From contig NW_026251412.1 in NCBI RefSeq assembly GCF_025118155.1, forward strand, positions 1-64,000: a stretch of DNA of 64,000 nt, given 5' to 3'. The position numbers were made by a program, and so were the translations under genes. Below are positions 11,417-23,891 of this stretch, one piece after another; positions within the stretch are counted from its first letter, which is position 1; each line of letters opens with the position of its first letter. The notes under the pieces were generated by a model. The model ran no database searches. It saw only the letters and a program-made list of their open reading frames with translations, and was not told the origin of the DNA. Source of the stretch: Cokeromyces recurvatus. Its lineage: Eukaryota; Mucoromycota; Mucoromycetes; Mucorales; Mucoraceae.

Positions 11417-13119
11417 GATTTACTGTAATATAATTATTATTATTTATTTTATTTAACGTACATTAAAATGAATTGGGTCTATTCCAATGATTATAATGGC
11501 TGTAAAGGAATCTTATAAAGACTAAAAGGGAGATAAGAAGAATGATATATAATATGTTACAATATACCAAATATAAACGAGGAACAGTATAAATATCTCT
11601 TTTTTGTAACAAAGATATCAATTAGAATAATTTGTTCTGATGATGCCTATTTCTTCCTTAAAAAAAAAATAATAATCCATAGCAATAATGTTCATATTAC
11701 TGCTGTCTTCCTGTATAATTTACAGCTTTTGAAATATTATCCTTAACCTCTTTTGGCCTTCAATTTGTAGGCATTGACAAGTATTTGATAATATACTGCA
11801 CGGAACAAGGGATTTATTAGGTAATTCATTTCAACTTTTTTTTTTTTTTTTTTTTTTTTGATGAGGCAAAATATTAACTTTAGATGTAAAATTGGATAAA
11901 GGAAGAGTTGAGATTATTCATTTTGTTTATACAATATCTAGATAACGTCTCAGTAAAATAAAGTAAAAAAAAAAAAATGTTGAATATTTCTGGAAAAGAA
12001 ATATCCTTGCATTTATTACTGTTACAGTGACAGAATTGTTATATTTGTCAATATCTTCTTTTTTTGAAGTAATCGAGAACATTCTTCTTTACACTAGTTT
12101 ATAGAGAGATATTGATTGTTATTACAATATTCTTGGTAGATCTTTTTAAGTCTTTATTCTTAAGTAAGCCATAACATAATGTATATTATTAGTTAGAGAA
12201 GCTTGCTGTTAATCAATTAAAAGAGTCTGTATATTACGTTTACTTATGATTATTTCCTGAGATGTTGATTATGATCAAACACAGCAACTATAGATTTGTA
12301 TCTGTATATGCTTAAAATAAGGCTTTTTAGACACTCTATTATCTTTCTATGGCTTGAGGACCATAATGATACCAAGGTACATAGTATACATTCATGTGTA
12401 AGAATTTATTTCTGATATATAATCTGACTATAATAGTATCAAGTAATAATAGAAAATTTGTAATTACTACTGTTCCTCCTGTACCCACTACCATTGATTG
12501 GTAGAATGAAGCTATAATATATCATCCTTCTTCATCATCGTCATTATTCATGCTGCTGCTGTAAAAAAAAAGAGTTATTGGTGTAGTACAAAAAACAAGA
12601 ATAATTAAAAAAATTAAGGGTTCATTTGATTTGGTGGGGAACCCTTGAAGTGATTCGATTCCACAGCCTAGGCTTGGGCTAAATATGCTGCGAATTCTAG
12701 TCACTCTCCAAACACCCGTCTTACTTTCATCAGAAATAGAGGATACACATAGGGCTATGTTTACTATAAACACACCACTTATACCACCACCGCCATTTAT
12801 ACCTACAACTACAATACTACTACCAACACATCCTTACTAATGTTAATAATCACTACACAATACCAGTGTTACTTATTACCACTACTACTACTACCACCAC
12901 TACTACTACTACTTTGATTTGCTTTCATTTTTTTTTTGTAACCCTTATCGTTGGATTATGGAACAGTCTATAATATATATGTATGAACAGAAAAAAAAAA
13001 AACTACTTCTTTTATTATTAACACTTACTATTATTATAAATAAGCTATATTGGAACATCAAATGATATACTTTGTGATATCGGTTGGGTTATAGTATATA
13101 TGAACCTTTTTATGATATT
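11417..13119. other. AT-rich non-coding stretch
   Basis: I see no gene. A GC-balanced block at about 12610-12780 and (CTA/ACC)n triplet repeats at about 12780-12910 stand out. The block has an open minus-strand reading of about 80 codons, but it is compositionally mixed and matches nothing I know. Confidence 0.5.
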
Positions 13120-13726
13120 TGTTATAGAATAAGCTCTGGATATAAGCATAAACAATATTATAGTAGATGAGTTACATAATAAAGGATAAACTATGAGCCT
13201 GAATATATAATAAAACTCTGTATATAACATCTTGTAAATAATATAAAACTTAGGGACATCCAGTTATCTAAATGTGTCAACTAAGTAAGATATCGTATCA
13301 TTTCTAAATATTTATTTTTATAACCTTGACAAAGGATTCAGGTCGTCTTTGATCCAATAAAATAAAATACAAAAATATCAGGAACCTGTGCTCAGATCAA
13401 ACAATAAAGTTTTTGTTTAAAGCCTCAATCAGATCATTATAACACCCAGTAGATAATCCATAGATCAGCATTTTGAATCAGCACAATGTATATCCAAATA
13501 CTAACACTGTTTCATGACTCATGTTCTTTGACAGCTATTTTTACTTCTTTGATTCAGGACTCATTAATATAAATACAAGCAGTTGTGTATACACAAAATA
13601 ATTTTCAACCTTTAATTCTTTTATTTTCATTTTTAATTGAATAAAACAGTCTCAAACTATACTTCCTTTTGTTCCCTTTCTCTCTCTTCTATTTTCTCTT
13701 TTATTTTTTATTTACGTTCCATCACA
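13120..13726 (+). repeat. LTR-like dispersed repeat, copy B
   Basis: The second, about 607-bp copy of the repeat at 6211-6771, same orientation and with the same TG...CATCACA ends. It carries an extra ~40-bp segment near its middle. LINE-derived sequence begins right after its right end, so it lies at a nested or junction site. Confidence 0.65.
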
Positions 13727-13729
13727 CTC

Positions 13730-14305
13730 AGAATGTAGCCGAGTGCTCTGATGGAGACTTGGCTGGCTACCTGGTGGTAAATCTAAAGAATGTATCTTTC
13801 ATCCGTCTCATAATTGAAGCTGGCGACATGCTATTGAGTGCTTACATGTACATCATCGTCTCTACATGCCTACTTCAGTTGAAAATTCCACCTCGTTTCT
13901 TCTCAACTTGCTTCCATTACATAAACCTCGTCGTCCTTTTGATTGTACGAGCTGGTGTACTTTATAGCCTATTCTTTGTACAATTCTACATGAACTTGAT
14001 TACTGCTTCCATAATGAATTTCCTCCTGATCCTGTCGAACCGGATCGCAAGCTGCTGAATTGGTTGTCCAAGTAATAGTGTGTGTCTTCCTAGTCACTTT
14101 GGTCTGATTTGTATTTAAAATGTTTCTTTTCACTTTTTTCACTTGATCCTCCTTATATTTTCTCTTAATTCCAAAATACTGCTCTTTTCTTTTTCCTTCT
14201 TGTCCTTTAGGGAAGTTTTTATTCTTATTTCCCCTCGATAACTGGCTCGGGCAATATTGCGCATTTGTTTCGTCGCTACATGCTCATTGCCAAAAAATTT
14301 TTAAA
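13730..14305 (+). pseudogene. LINE-type retrotransposon, 3' end (copy 1)
   Basis: A 5'-truncated LINE. Read in the correct frame (about 13741-14075) it gives WRLGWLPGGKSKECIFHPS, RHAIECLHVHHRLYMP, FLLNLLPLHKPRR and CTILHELDY with three stops. This is the zinc-knuckle-like C-terminus of the reverse-transcriptase protein also seen at 27.6-28.6 and 56.7-57.6 kb. A different frame stays open for 129 codons but is a shadow. The 3' UTR ends in a block shared with the other copies (CTGGCTCGGGCAAT... TGCTCATT) followed by an A-rich tail. The insertion ends about 130 bp before the condensin start codon, so it may affect that promoter. Confidence 0.75.
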
Positions 14306-14432
14306 AAAAAAAATCAAAATAATAATAATAATAAAACTCAATTTTGTTGTCGGAATTACAAATTTCTTATTATATTTTAGACAGTTACTTCTTTTTGATC
14401 ATTTTCTACATTGAAAAAAAAAAATATTTCAA

Positions 14433-17400
14433 ATGAGAGATCAGTTTGTATTGACAGATGAGATTTTGAAAATACAAGAAGCTGGCTCTTCAAATTACTA
14501 CATTCCAAATGAAATTGATATTACGGGAAAGAATGATCATGATCTAGCTAGATATCTGAATGGTAATGATCATTTTAATAATACTTGTTTTGATTTGTTG
14601 ATTGATAGTTTATTTGTTACATCTACATGGAAAATAGAAATTACAGATGGTATTCAAGTATCATCTGAAAATATAGCAGATCCTTTTATATTTGATAAGA
14701 TTCGTAGCTTTTTAAAGTAAATTAAAAAAATATAATCTATATATAAATAGAAGTCATCTTAAACTAAACCTACATTAAAGGTACTTCACAAGTGCTCAAC
14801 CGCGTATACTTTCTCGATTGTTTGATATTATACTTTCAGGTATAATGAATACAGATTCCTTTCACGTTATTTAATCTAAAATATGCGTTATAGCCTTTCG
14901 AGTTGAAATTAAATCTACATCAGAGGATTTAGATAATAATGAAAAGGAAACATTCAATAATCATCGTTATAATTTAGAATTATATGGATTTTTAATTCAT
15001 TGGTTTTTATTATTGGCAGAAGAAAATGCAACTTCATCAAACATAATTAGAAAATCTAAAACAGCACAATCGTCATCTTTATCAAATAATGATTTGAGAA
15101 CATTTGATTGGAGTTCACAAAAGTTGAAAGCATTTGATTTGGCAAGTTGGTTACTTGGATTAAAGCTAACAAAAATTTGGACATTGACACCTGATCGAGT
15201 TAATTTTGTTACACTTTTTACTAAGCCAGCTTATCAATTATTTGAAAATCCAGTATATGCAAAATCGAATCCAATCAAGGAACGTATATTTCGTATTCTA
15301 AGTCTTTGTATTAAATACTATGATCATTTATCAGGTAAACTAAATAAATGAATACTAGAATACAATTAAAGTTCTAACATTTATAATAAATGATGATAGT
15401 TGCTCAAACAACAATTATGCAAAATCTTCAATACTGGGAACATTCTGCTGAACCGATGGCAGAATTATTGGTTTACATGGTGGAGAAACATAATTATACA
15501 CAATTAGCAGACGAAATTTTACGTGAAATTAGTAATCGTGAGTTTAAGGATGTGACTAATAAAGAAGTCAAAGACTCTCCAAATCCAAAAACATTTGCTT
15601 TATTTCTACAAAAACTTGCAGAATTATCAACAAAGACTGTGTTGAAAAATTTGACTGTTTTAATTAGTCAACTCGATAGTGAATCATATTTAATGAGATC
15701 GACACTCATAGATATTTTGGGTCATTTAATCGCTGAATTATCAAAGACGATTGAAGAGAATCCACGCAATATGGATCAAATCAATGGCTTCTTTGATTTA
15801 TTAGAAGAACGTATGTTAGATCCAATTGCCTATTGTCGACAAAAAGTATTGCAAGTCTATCTTCGTTTATTCAAGTAAGTTATATATATATATATATAAA
15901 TATTAATAATTTACCTGATAAACAATTACGTTATTAGTTTGAAGACCAAATTTCCAAAAAGAAGACATACTGCTACTATCCTTTGTGTTCGACATTTACA
16001 AGATAAAAGTAGTATTGTAAGAAAGTACGCTATCAGAGCTTTGACAACCTTGATTTCAACCCATCCATATAGTATGTATGGTGGTGAATTAAGTTTAGAA
16101 GAATGGAATACTAGATTAGATACTTTAAAGCATGAAATTGAGGTAAAATAATAATTGAATGAGTAAGAATATAGTCTTTTGTTAATTCATATCTCTTTTG
16201 AATTTTTATAGAATGTATGTACTGAAGATGAAATGCGTGCCTTTTTGGTTGCTAGTGAAGAGCAATCTAAAGAAGAGCAACTAGATGAAATGCAAAATAA
16301 AGATGTAGAAATGGAAGAAGCTGTTGAGGATAAAGAGAAACAAACTGAAGAACAAAGGGCTGATGTCGAAGAAATAACACCAGTAACAAATATAACTACT
16401 GAAATACAGTCTGTAAATATGGCTCCAAAAAAGACAGTTGTATCTGCAGAAAAATTACAACAGCTCGTAATGATGCGTGCTTTCCACGCTGATGCTGTTC
16501 AATTTATTGAGCTCATTCATAAGGCTATACCAATTATTACTCAACTCTTATCATCAAAATCAAAAGCTGAAGTGCTGGAGTCAATGGATTTCTTAGTTGT
16601 TGCTTATAACTATAAAGTTAAAATTGCAAATGTAAGGTTATATACACGTATAAAAAAAAAAAAAAATCAAGGACACTTATTAAATAATTTTCATTCATAG
16701 GATGGTATTAAGAAAATGCTACATTTAATTTGGACTAAAGACACTAGTGATGAGGGAAAGGGTATTAAAATGAAGCTCATTTCTTGTTACGAGAATTTAT
16801 ATTTAGAAATGGATTCCAAACTTTCAAAGAAAGAAAACGTCAATCGTGTTGCTAAAAATTTAATTCAATTAACTTATAATACTAACTTGGCAGAATTAAC
16901 CTCGTTAGAGCAATTAATGAGTACATTGATGGCGGAAAATAAGATAACAAGGGATGTAATTCAAAAACTTTGGTCGGTTTATGGTTTTACGCAAGGTCGA
17001 ATTCAAAAATCCCAACGTCGTGGCGCGATTATTATTCTAAGCATGCTTGCTAAAGCCAAAACTGAAGTAGTCTCTGACAAGATAGATGTGATGCTTAAGA
17101 TAGGGTTGGGACCCCTCGGCAAAGCTGATATGGATCTTGCACGATATACATGTATTGCACTTCAACGTTTAGAGGGCGCTAAGCCTAAAGAAAAGACACG
17201 CGGTGTTCAAGAAGGTATTCGATTTCCTTTAAATTATCCAATTTTCACAAGATTAAAGGATATCATTGAGACACCTACAAACAATCAGCTTTGGTTTAGT
17301 TTTGCTGAACAAGCGATCAACACTATCTTTTTACTTTGCAAAAACCCTGAGACTCTCTGTGAGGAAATTATTCGTAATAAAACAAACAAAGTATTCGGTG

Positions 17401-19195
17401 ATAAAGAAATTTCAGTAAGTCCTACGCCTTCTACTGAAGCAAGTACTCAAAATGATACTTCAACCATTATGGAATTCGATTTGAGTATGACACAACAAGC
17501 ACTACCATTTCCTCAACATCCTATTTATCAAGATCCTTTAGAGCTTTCACAACTATTTTTCCTTGTTGGTCATGTTGCTCTTAAAGAAATTGTTCACTTG
17601 GAGATTGTTGAGGCTGCTTGGAAACGCAAAAAGTCAATGAAAGAAAGTAAGAAACAAGATGGGGAGCAAAACACGTCTGTTGATGATGAGTTAGACCAAG
17701 TAGGTGGAACTGCCGAAGATGATATTGGTGAAGCCATAACAAAGATTCGTGAAAGAGAAATTCTTTTTGGCCCTCATTCATTACTTGGTATCTATGGCCC
17801 ATTAATTACGGAAGTGTGTGCTCGTAATAAGATCTATACGGTAAATTGAACAAATATACATATACATATAGCCTCTTAGATACTTATATACATCTATCTA
17901 GGATCGCACTTTGCAATTGAATGCAACACTTGCGTTATCCAAATTTATGTGCGTTAGCTCCGATTTTTGCGAACAAAGACTTCAATTGTTATTTACAATA
18001 CTTGAAAAGTCTAAAGATCCTAATATTCGTAGTAATATTGTGATTGCTTTAGGGGATATGGCTGTATGTTTTAGTACACTTATTGATGATAATATTACAT
18101 TCCTATATAATCGACTTTCAGATCCGAACACACTTGTTCGTAAAAATGCTGTTATGGTATTGACGCATCTTATTCTGAATGGTATGGTCAAAGTAAAAGG
18201 ACAACTTAGTGAAATGGCTAAATGTCTCGAGGATAAAGATCAACGTATTGCTGATCTGGCAAAGCTATTCTTTACAGAATTGGCCTCTAAGGATAATGCG
18301 ATTTATAACAATTTACCAGACATCATTAGTAGTCTAACTAATAATCAGCCTAATCGTTTAGAAGAAGACTCGTTTAGAAAAATTATGAAGTTTATCTTTA
18401 GTTTTGATTTTACTGAAAAGGAAAAACAAGCAGAAAACATTGTTGATAAGTTATGTCAACGTTTCCTTACTGCTGAAGATGAACGTAGTTGGCGTGATAT
18501 AGCTTACTGTCTGTCATTATTACCTTTCAAATCTGAAAAGACATTTAAAAAACTATTAGAAGGATGGCCTACTTACCAAGACAAGATTCATGAAGATGCT
18601 GTACACAAAAGCTTTTTAGAAATTATCCAAAAGGTAATATGTCCCTTGTTTTTTTTTTTTTAAATCATAAATCTAATTTTTTTTTTTTACGTTGTATTCA
18701 ATAGGGCCGCTTCCATAAAAATCAAAAGCCGGAACTTAAAGCAATTGTAGATGAGTTTGAACAAAAGATTGAGAAGCAAAGAGGACCAGATGCAGATAAA
18801 AATGAAGCTGTAGTGAAGAAAGGTATTCAAACAGAATATACCGAGAAATAAAAAAGAAGACATGTATGTATTAATCACTCTCTTTTCTATTAATAGGAAA
18901 AGTATCAAAACCAAAGGAAAAGAAAAAGAAAGAAGAGAGTAAAACTACTTCTGCATCTAAAAAGCAAGTACGCAAGCGAAAAAGATATATCGAAGAAGAT
19001 AGTGAAGAAGAGGAAGAGGAAATGGATTTTGATGAAGAAGACGAAGATGATGAAGATGATGAAGAAGACGAAGACGAAGACGAAGATGAAGAAGAAGAAG
19101 AAGACGAAGAAGAATATCAAGAAGAAGTTGCTGAAGAGGAGAATCAAATAGAAGACAAAGGAGAAAAGAAAATAGTAGAAGAAGAAGATGAATAA
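14433..19195 (+). CDS. Condensin complex subunit 1 (CAP-D2/Cnd1/Ycs4)
   Basis: A HEAT-repeat non-SMC subunit of condensin, which compacts and helps segregate mitotic chromosomes in the nucleus. It starts MRDQFVLTDEILKIQ at 14433, followed by YYIPNEIDITG typical of the family N-terminus. About nine exons join in frame through GT..AG introns. Landmarks are LQDKSSIVRKYAIRAL (about 15.99 kb), MLHLIWTKDTSDEGKG, LTSLEQLMSTL, the conserved core SSDFCEQRLQLLFTILEKSK then PNIRSNIVIALGDMA (about 18 kb), LVRKNAVMVLTHLILNGMVK, and KELKAIVDEFEQK-type sequence near the end. The C-terminus is very acidic (Glu/Asp runs, about 19.0-19.19 kb) after a Lys/Arg-rich linker. Oddity: at about 14866-14893 the frame is broken unless a 28-nt GT..AG piece is removed. 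The predicted ~1,350 residues agree with the family. Confidence 0.93.
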
Positions 19196-19429
19196 AGTGA
19201 ATTTAAAATCAACATTGATATACCCATACTTGTTTAGCATGCATACATACATACATAATACATATGCTCTTTATTTTCTGTACTCACATATTAAATAAAT
19301 TTGTATACATAGTGTGTAGCTCTTTATTGTTTTAAGTTCAGTCAAATAAAATGCCCCTTCTTGAAAATATGTATTTTTTTTTTATATCTATTTATATGAA
19401 CTCTCCTTTAAAATCTTTGTCTATTTCTT

Positions 19430-19431
<2 letters not shown>

Positions 19432-19469
<38 letters not shown>
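19432..19469 (+). repeat. T38 homopolymer in the 5' leader region of the Ppg1-like gene
   Basis: An uninterrupted T run ending 11 bases before the ATG at 19481. It may be a nucleosome-excluding promoter tract or part of the leader. Confidence 0.85.
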
Positions 19470-19470
<1 letters not shown>

Positions 19471-19480
19471 TATATATTAA

Positions 19481-20899
19481 ATGGTGACACTTGATCTCGA
19501 TGCCTGTTTAGAAAAATTATATAAAAAACAATTACTAGCAGAATGCGTGTTAAAAGAAATATGTGAACGTACAAAAGAGTTATTAATGAATGAAAGTAAT
19601 GTTGTTCACATTAAAGCACCAGTTACAGTAGTAGGTGATATTCATGGGTAAGGCAAGTAAATCTATATCTGTATTTAGTCATCACTTATATTTTTGAAAA
19701 AAATAAAATAAAATAAATAATAGGCAGTATTATGATTTGATTGAAATATTTCGTATTGGAGGCTATTGTCCTGACACCAATTACCTCTTTCTTGGTAAGG
19801 AACATGATGGATGACATGTGTTTGTTTGTTGCTGTTGCTAATGTTTGTAATCATTAGGTGATTATGTTGACAGAGGATTATATAGTATTGAAACTATATC
19901 TCTTTTAACTTGTTTAAAATTAAGATACCCAGAACGTGTACAACTTGTAAGAGGAAATCATGAATCAAGAACAGTAACTCAAGTAAGTAATGCATATGGT
20001 ATTGTGTGGTATATACGAATATGATTACGTTTTTAGTTTAAACTAAAAATGATAGTCTTATAAATTTTAGACGTATGGATTTTATTCTGAATGTTTAAGG
20101 AAATATGGAACAATTCAAGTTTGGCAATACTTTACAGACATGTTTGATTATTTAACATTATCAGTTGTAATTGATAATAGTATATTTTGTGTTCATGGAG
20201 GTAATCATAATAGTAGCAGTAGTAAAGTGATAATATAACCTAATTCATCTTTATGTTCTATTAGGATTATCTCCTTCAATTCATGTATTAGATCAAATAA
20301 AGATTATTGATAGATTTAAAGGTAAGACTATGTAGCATATATAAATATGTATATGGATATACTAATACGCATTTGTCTATAGAAATCCCTCATGAAGGTG
20401 CAATGGCAGATTTAGTTTGGTCTGATCCCGATCCAGATAAAGAGGAATTTGCTATATCAGCTAGGTAATATGAAATACACATGAATAGATACAAATATGT
20501 ATTTATACTGTATAAAATAGAGGGGCTGGTTATACATTTGGTAGTTCAGTCGTAGATAGATTTTTACATTTAAATAATATGGACCACATTTTAAGAGCTC
20601 ATCAATTATGTAATGCAGGCTATCAAGTACTATTTAACGATAAACTATCCACTGTATGGTCTGCACCAAATTATTGTTATCGTTGTGGTAACTTGGCCTC
20701 TATCTTAGAGGTGAATGTTAATGGTGAAAGATTCTTTAATGTCTTTGATGCCGCACCTGAAAATGAAAGAATAATAGATAATAATGATACTTCTTCAATG
20801 ACGCCATCAATGAAGGTAAACTTGTACATTGTCTTTTATAGAGTACATAAGCTAACTGTGTATTTTTTATAGGATAATAAAATTGAATACTTTCTATAA
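19481..20899 (+). CDS. PPG1: Serine/threonine protein phosphatase, Ppg1 type (PP2A-like)
   Basis: Catalytic phosphatase of the PPP family, PP2A-like branch. In yeast Ppg1 acts with the Far/STRIPAK complex and in glycogen control. It starts [19 protein letters not shown]. Metal and catalytic motifs appear in order across seven introns: [24 protein letters not shown], then [15 protein letters not shown], and HGGLSPS. The [32 protein letters not shown] and [14 protein letters not shown] blocks follow. The CYRCGN block and N-terminus match Ppg1 better than canonical PP2A. The last coding exon (after the intron at about 20816-20872) gives [12 protein letters not shown], resembling the methylatable YFL end of PP2A-like enzymes. 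All introns use GT..AG. The gene is compact and follows the condensin gene by 285 bp. Confidence 0.95.
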
Positions 20900-21037
20900 T
20901 ACGTAAAATGCAAATGTCGTAATATGCGGAGCTTTTGCTATCTATAGTTCACCCTTTTCCGTATTCTAGAAATCTTTTTTTCTCTATCTATCTTTCTCTC
21001 TTTTCTTTTACTTTTATGAACCATTCCAATCATTAAC

Positions 21038-22544
21038 ATGTTCAAGACAACCAATCCCTTCGATTTACCAACTCATACGACAATAGATCCTAAACATGGC
21101 AAACGAGCAGTGTTTCTAAATACTTCTTTATTAAGAATAGCTAAACAATCTATAGAAATCATATTAAACAATAAAGATTCGAAACAAATCTTTTATTTCT
21201 TCTTATTAAATCTATCATACATGTTTGTACAATTAGCCTATGGGATCTGGACTAATTCATTAGGTCTAATTTCAGATGGTAATAAGAAATATGGCTATTG
21301 TATATAATGATGGTAACACTTTCCTCTCTGTCAATTTTAAAGCAATACATATGTTTTTTGATTGTCTTGCACTAGGTATTGGCTTACTTGCAACCGTTAT
21401 GAGTAAATGGCCTTCTAATTCAGAATATTCATATGGGTAAAATTACATTGATGTATTTATGATGCTATCATATATTCATTTTATATGATAGTTATAGTCG
21501 AATTGAAACTGTAGCAGCTTACTTTAATGGCGTTTTTTTGGTATTAATTTCACTATCCATCGTAACAGAAGCCATCCACAGATTAATCGATCCTCCTCAT
21601 ATAAATACCCATCGATTATTATTTATTAGCTTTATTGGATTAGTTGTTAATTTGGTTGGTATCTTTGCTTTTAATCATGGACACACTCATGCTGGACATG
21701 ATCATCATCATCATGAAGATGAACATGATAATAATGGGCATAGTGCAAATATGAAAGGTAGAGAAGAAGGAAAATTTTTAAGTTTTCATTACTAATAAAC
21801 TTTTTGCATGTAGGGGTGTTTTTGCATATTATGGCAGATACATTAGGATCAATAGGAGTGATTATATCAACATTATTAATTAAATGGTATGGTTGGACTG
21901 GATTTGATCCTATTGCTTCTATATTTATTTCTATCTTGATTACACTGTCTGTGATACCCTTAATTAAACAATCCTCAGCTATTTTGATGTTAGAATTAGA
22001 TGATCAAACAGTAGCCATTATAGAAGGTGCAATAGAGGAACTGAAGCACCTTGAGGGTGTCATTAGTGTGAGTCATCCTAGGTTTTGGCCTTATGAAGCT
22101 GAAAGTATGATGGGTTCTATTCATGTTCAAATCAAAGATGAAGAAGATACTCAAGTGATACATCAAAAGGCAACAGATTTACTTAAAAGCCGTATTCATA
22201 GATTAAGAGAAGTATGTGTACAGATTGAGCTACAAAGTACAATGAAAAAGAAACAGAATTTGTCATTTTTTGGTACTAGCGTGGGGGGTGTGCAGAGAAA
22301 TTCTTTCTATCGACCTCTAAATTATTCAGGTATATCTTCTATGAATGACGCTTATGTGAATCATAGATTATCTGCCATGTCAGATACCACCAGTGCACTA
22401 TTCTCATCGTCTAGTAATCAAACAAATACCGCAGCGAATCTTTCTACTTCCTCACGGCCAATAAATTCTCCCGTTAGTTCTAATCTATCTTCTCAAAGCA
22501 TCCATCCTATGTCAGGGTTACAGAAACAAAATAAAAAAGAATAA
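21038..22544 (+). CDS. Cation diffusion facilitator zinc transporter, ZnT5/ZnT7 type
   Basis: Predicted to move Zn2+ from cytosol into the early secretory pathway. It starts MFKTTNPFDLPTHTT. TM helices carry LGLISDAIHMFFDCLA (metal-binding H/D pair, formed across an intron at about 21279-21342) and HIMADTLGSIGVI (second H/D pair, about 21.82 kb). Between TM4 and TM5 is a His-rich loop (HGHTHAGHDHHHHEDEHD, about 21680-21730). The cytosolic C-terminal domain has GVISVSHPRFWPYEAESMMG. Three introns. The order of motifs and the modest length are those of human ZnT7, rather than long yeast Msc2. A Ser-rich tail of about 80 residues after the CDF C-terminal domain is an extra. Its only 5' neighbour is 138 bp away. 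Confidence 0.92.
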
Positions 22545-22596
22545 AAACAAGTAAAATTATGCAATTTGCCTTTTTTTTTTTTTTTTTTTTTTTTAA

Positions 22597-22633
22597 TAGC
22601 GATCGCGATTGTCGGGTTCTGAGTCTCGTGTGA
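22597..22633. promoter_or_regulatory. GC-rich islet upstream of the Mex67-like gene
   Basis: GCGATCGCGATTGTCGGGTT lies in otherwise A/T-only DNA about 150 bp before the ATG at 22772. It includes the palindrome GCGATCGC. It is a candidate promoter or transcription-factor site; this is inference from composition and position. Confidence 0.35.
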
Positions 22634-22771
22634 CTGTATACATTTTTAGCTTTGGGTAAAAAAAAAAAGACTTTTTACGTAAAGTATAAAGTGTTGATTT
22701 TATTTCTTTTTTTTATTATTTCATTATTTTATTTTTTACTATTTGACTTTTTTCTTTTTTTTTAAAAAAAA

Positions 22772-23184
22772 ATGAATAATAATTGGAGAGGAAGAGGCGG
22801 AAGAGGAGGAAGAGGTCGAGGACAAAATAGTCGCGATTATGTTGATAGTAATAACAACAATGGTAGTGGTATTTCAATTATTGCTCGACTAGGACCTACC
22901 AATTTACCTCTTAATGAAAGAGCTGTTCACCAATCAAATAATTCAAATCGTAACCAATCTTCTCATCCATCTTCTCATCAACAAAGAGGAGGTAGAGCTT
23001 TTGATTCTCAAAACTATCGCGGGAAAAATAACCAAAACTATAACAACGCTCGCTTTAATGATGAATTTATTGAAGAGGATATTGAAATGAATTCGTAAAG
23101 TATACTATTGGCTTTTTGTTTTAATAGATTTAAAGAATGAATTTAGTTAATAGCTCCTTAATTTTATTATTTCTTTTCTTTTAA

Positions 23185-23227
<43 letters not shown>

Positions 23228-23855
23228 GAATTTAGCTAGAAATATTGTTACAGTAAAGTATTCATTATCATTTAAAAATGAATAATATATTGATAATATT
23301 ACTTTTATAGGTTACTGGATACCCTCCTGGATCTGAAGAAAAGGTCCTTGGATTTATTTCGAGAAAATCAAAAGCTGCTTGGGAACCTTTGAATGTAAGT
23401 TGAAATGAGTCCGTATTTATTTAAAACCTGTAAAGATTTTAACTTTGATATTCAAGGTACAATATGAACAAAAAGCAATGCATATAACGGTTGCTGATGA
23501 AACAGTAGTGGAAGCTCTATGTAAAATAAATAATTATCGTTTTGGAAATGCATTTGTAAGTTTGAATCAGACATACTAAAAATGCAATTTTTCTAATATT
23601 CCATGATTATAAAGCTACATATTATGAGAAAGAGTCAAAATAGTACACATAATAATCAAAGTAATAAAATCAGCAGTAATAGAAAGGGAACATCGCCTGT
23701 TTTAGTTAATTTCCTAGAAGAAAGATGGAATGCTCAAATTGGATTTTTAACGATGGATAATTTACCACCTACCTCACATAAACTTACAGTTGTGATAGCA
23801 CGTTTATTAGATGAAGCTAAGAACTTGTTTGGAAATAATGTAGATATAATTTGAA

Positions 23856-23891
<36 letters not shown>

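Noticed and set aside
12590..12690. Possible tRNA because of a B-box-like GATTCGATTCC
   Set aside because: No A box at the right spacing and no cloverleaf arms could be drawn.
13669..14058. A 129-codon open frame, at first sight a membrane protein
   Set aside because: The next frame encodes the LINE reverse-transcriptase C-terminus (WRLGWLPGG...); the hydrophobic reading is a shadow of that pseudogene.
18905..19252. A 115-codon Phe-rich minus-strand frame
   Set aside because: It is the antisense of the acidic Glu/Asp tail of the condensin subunit.
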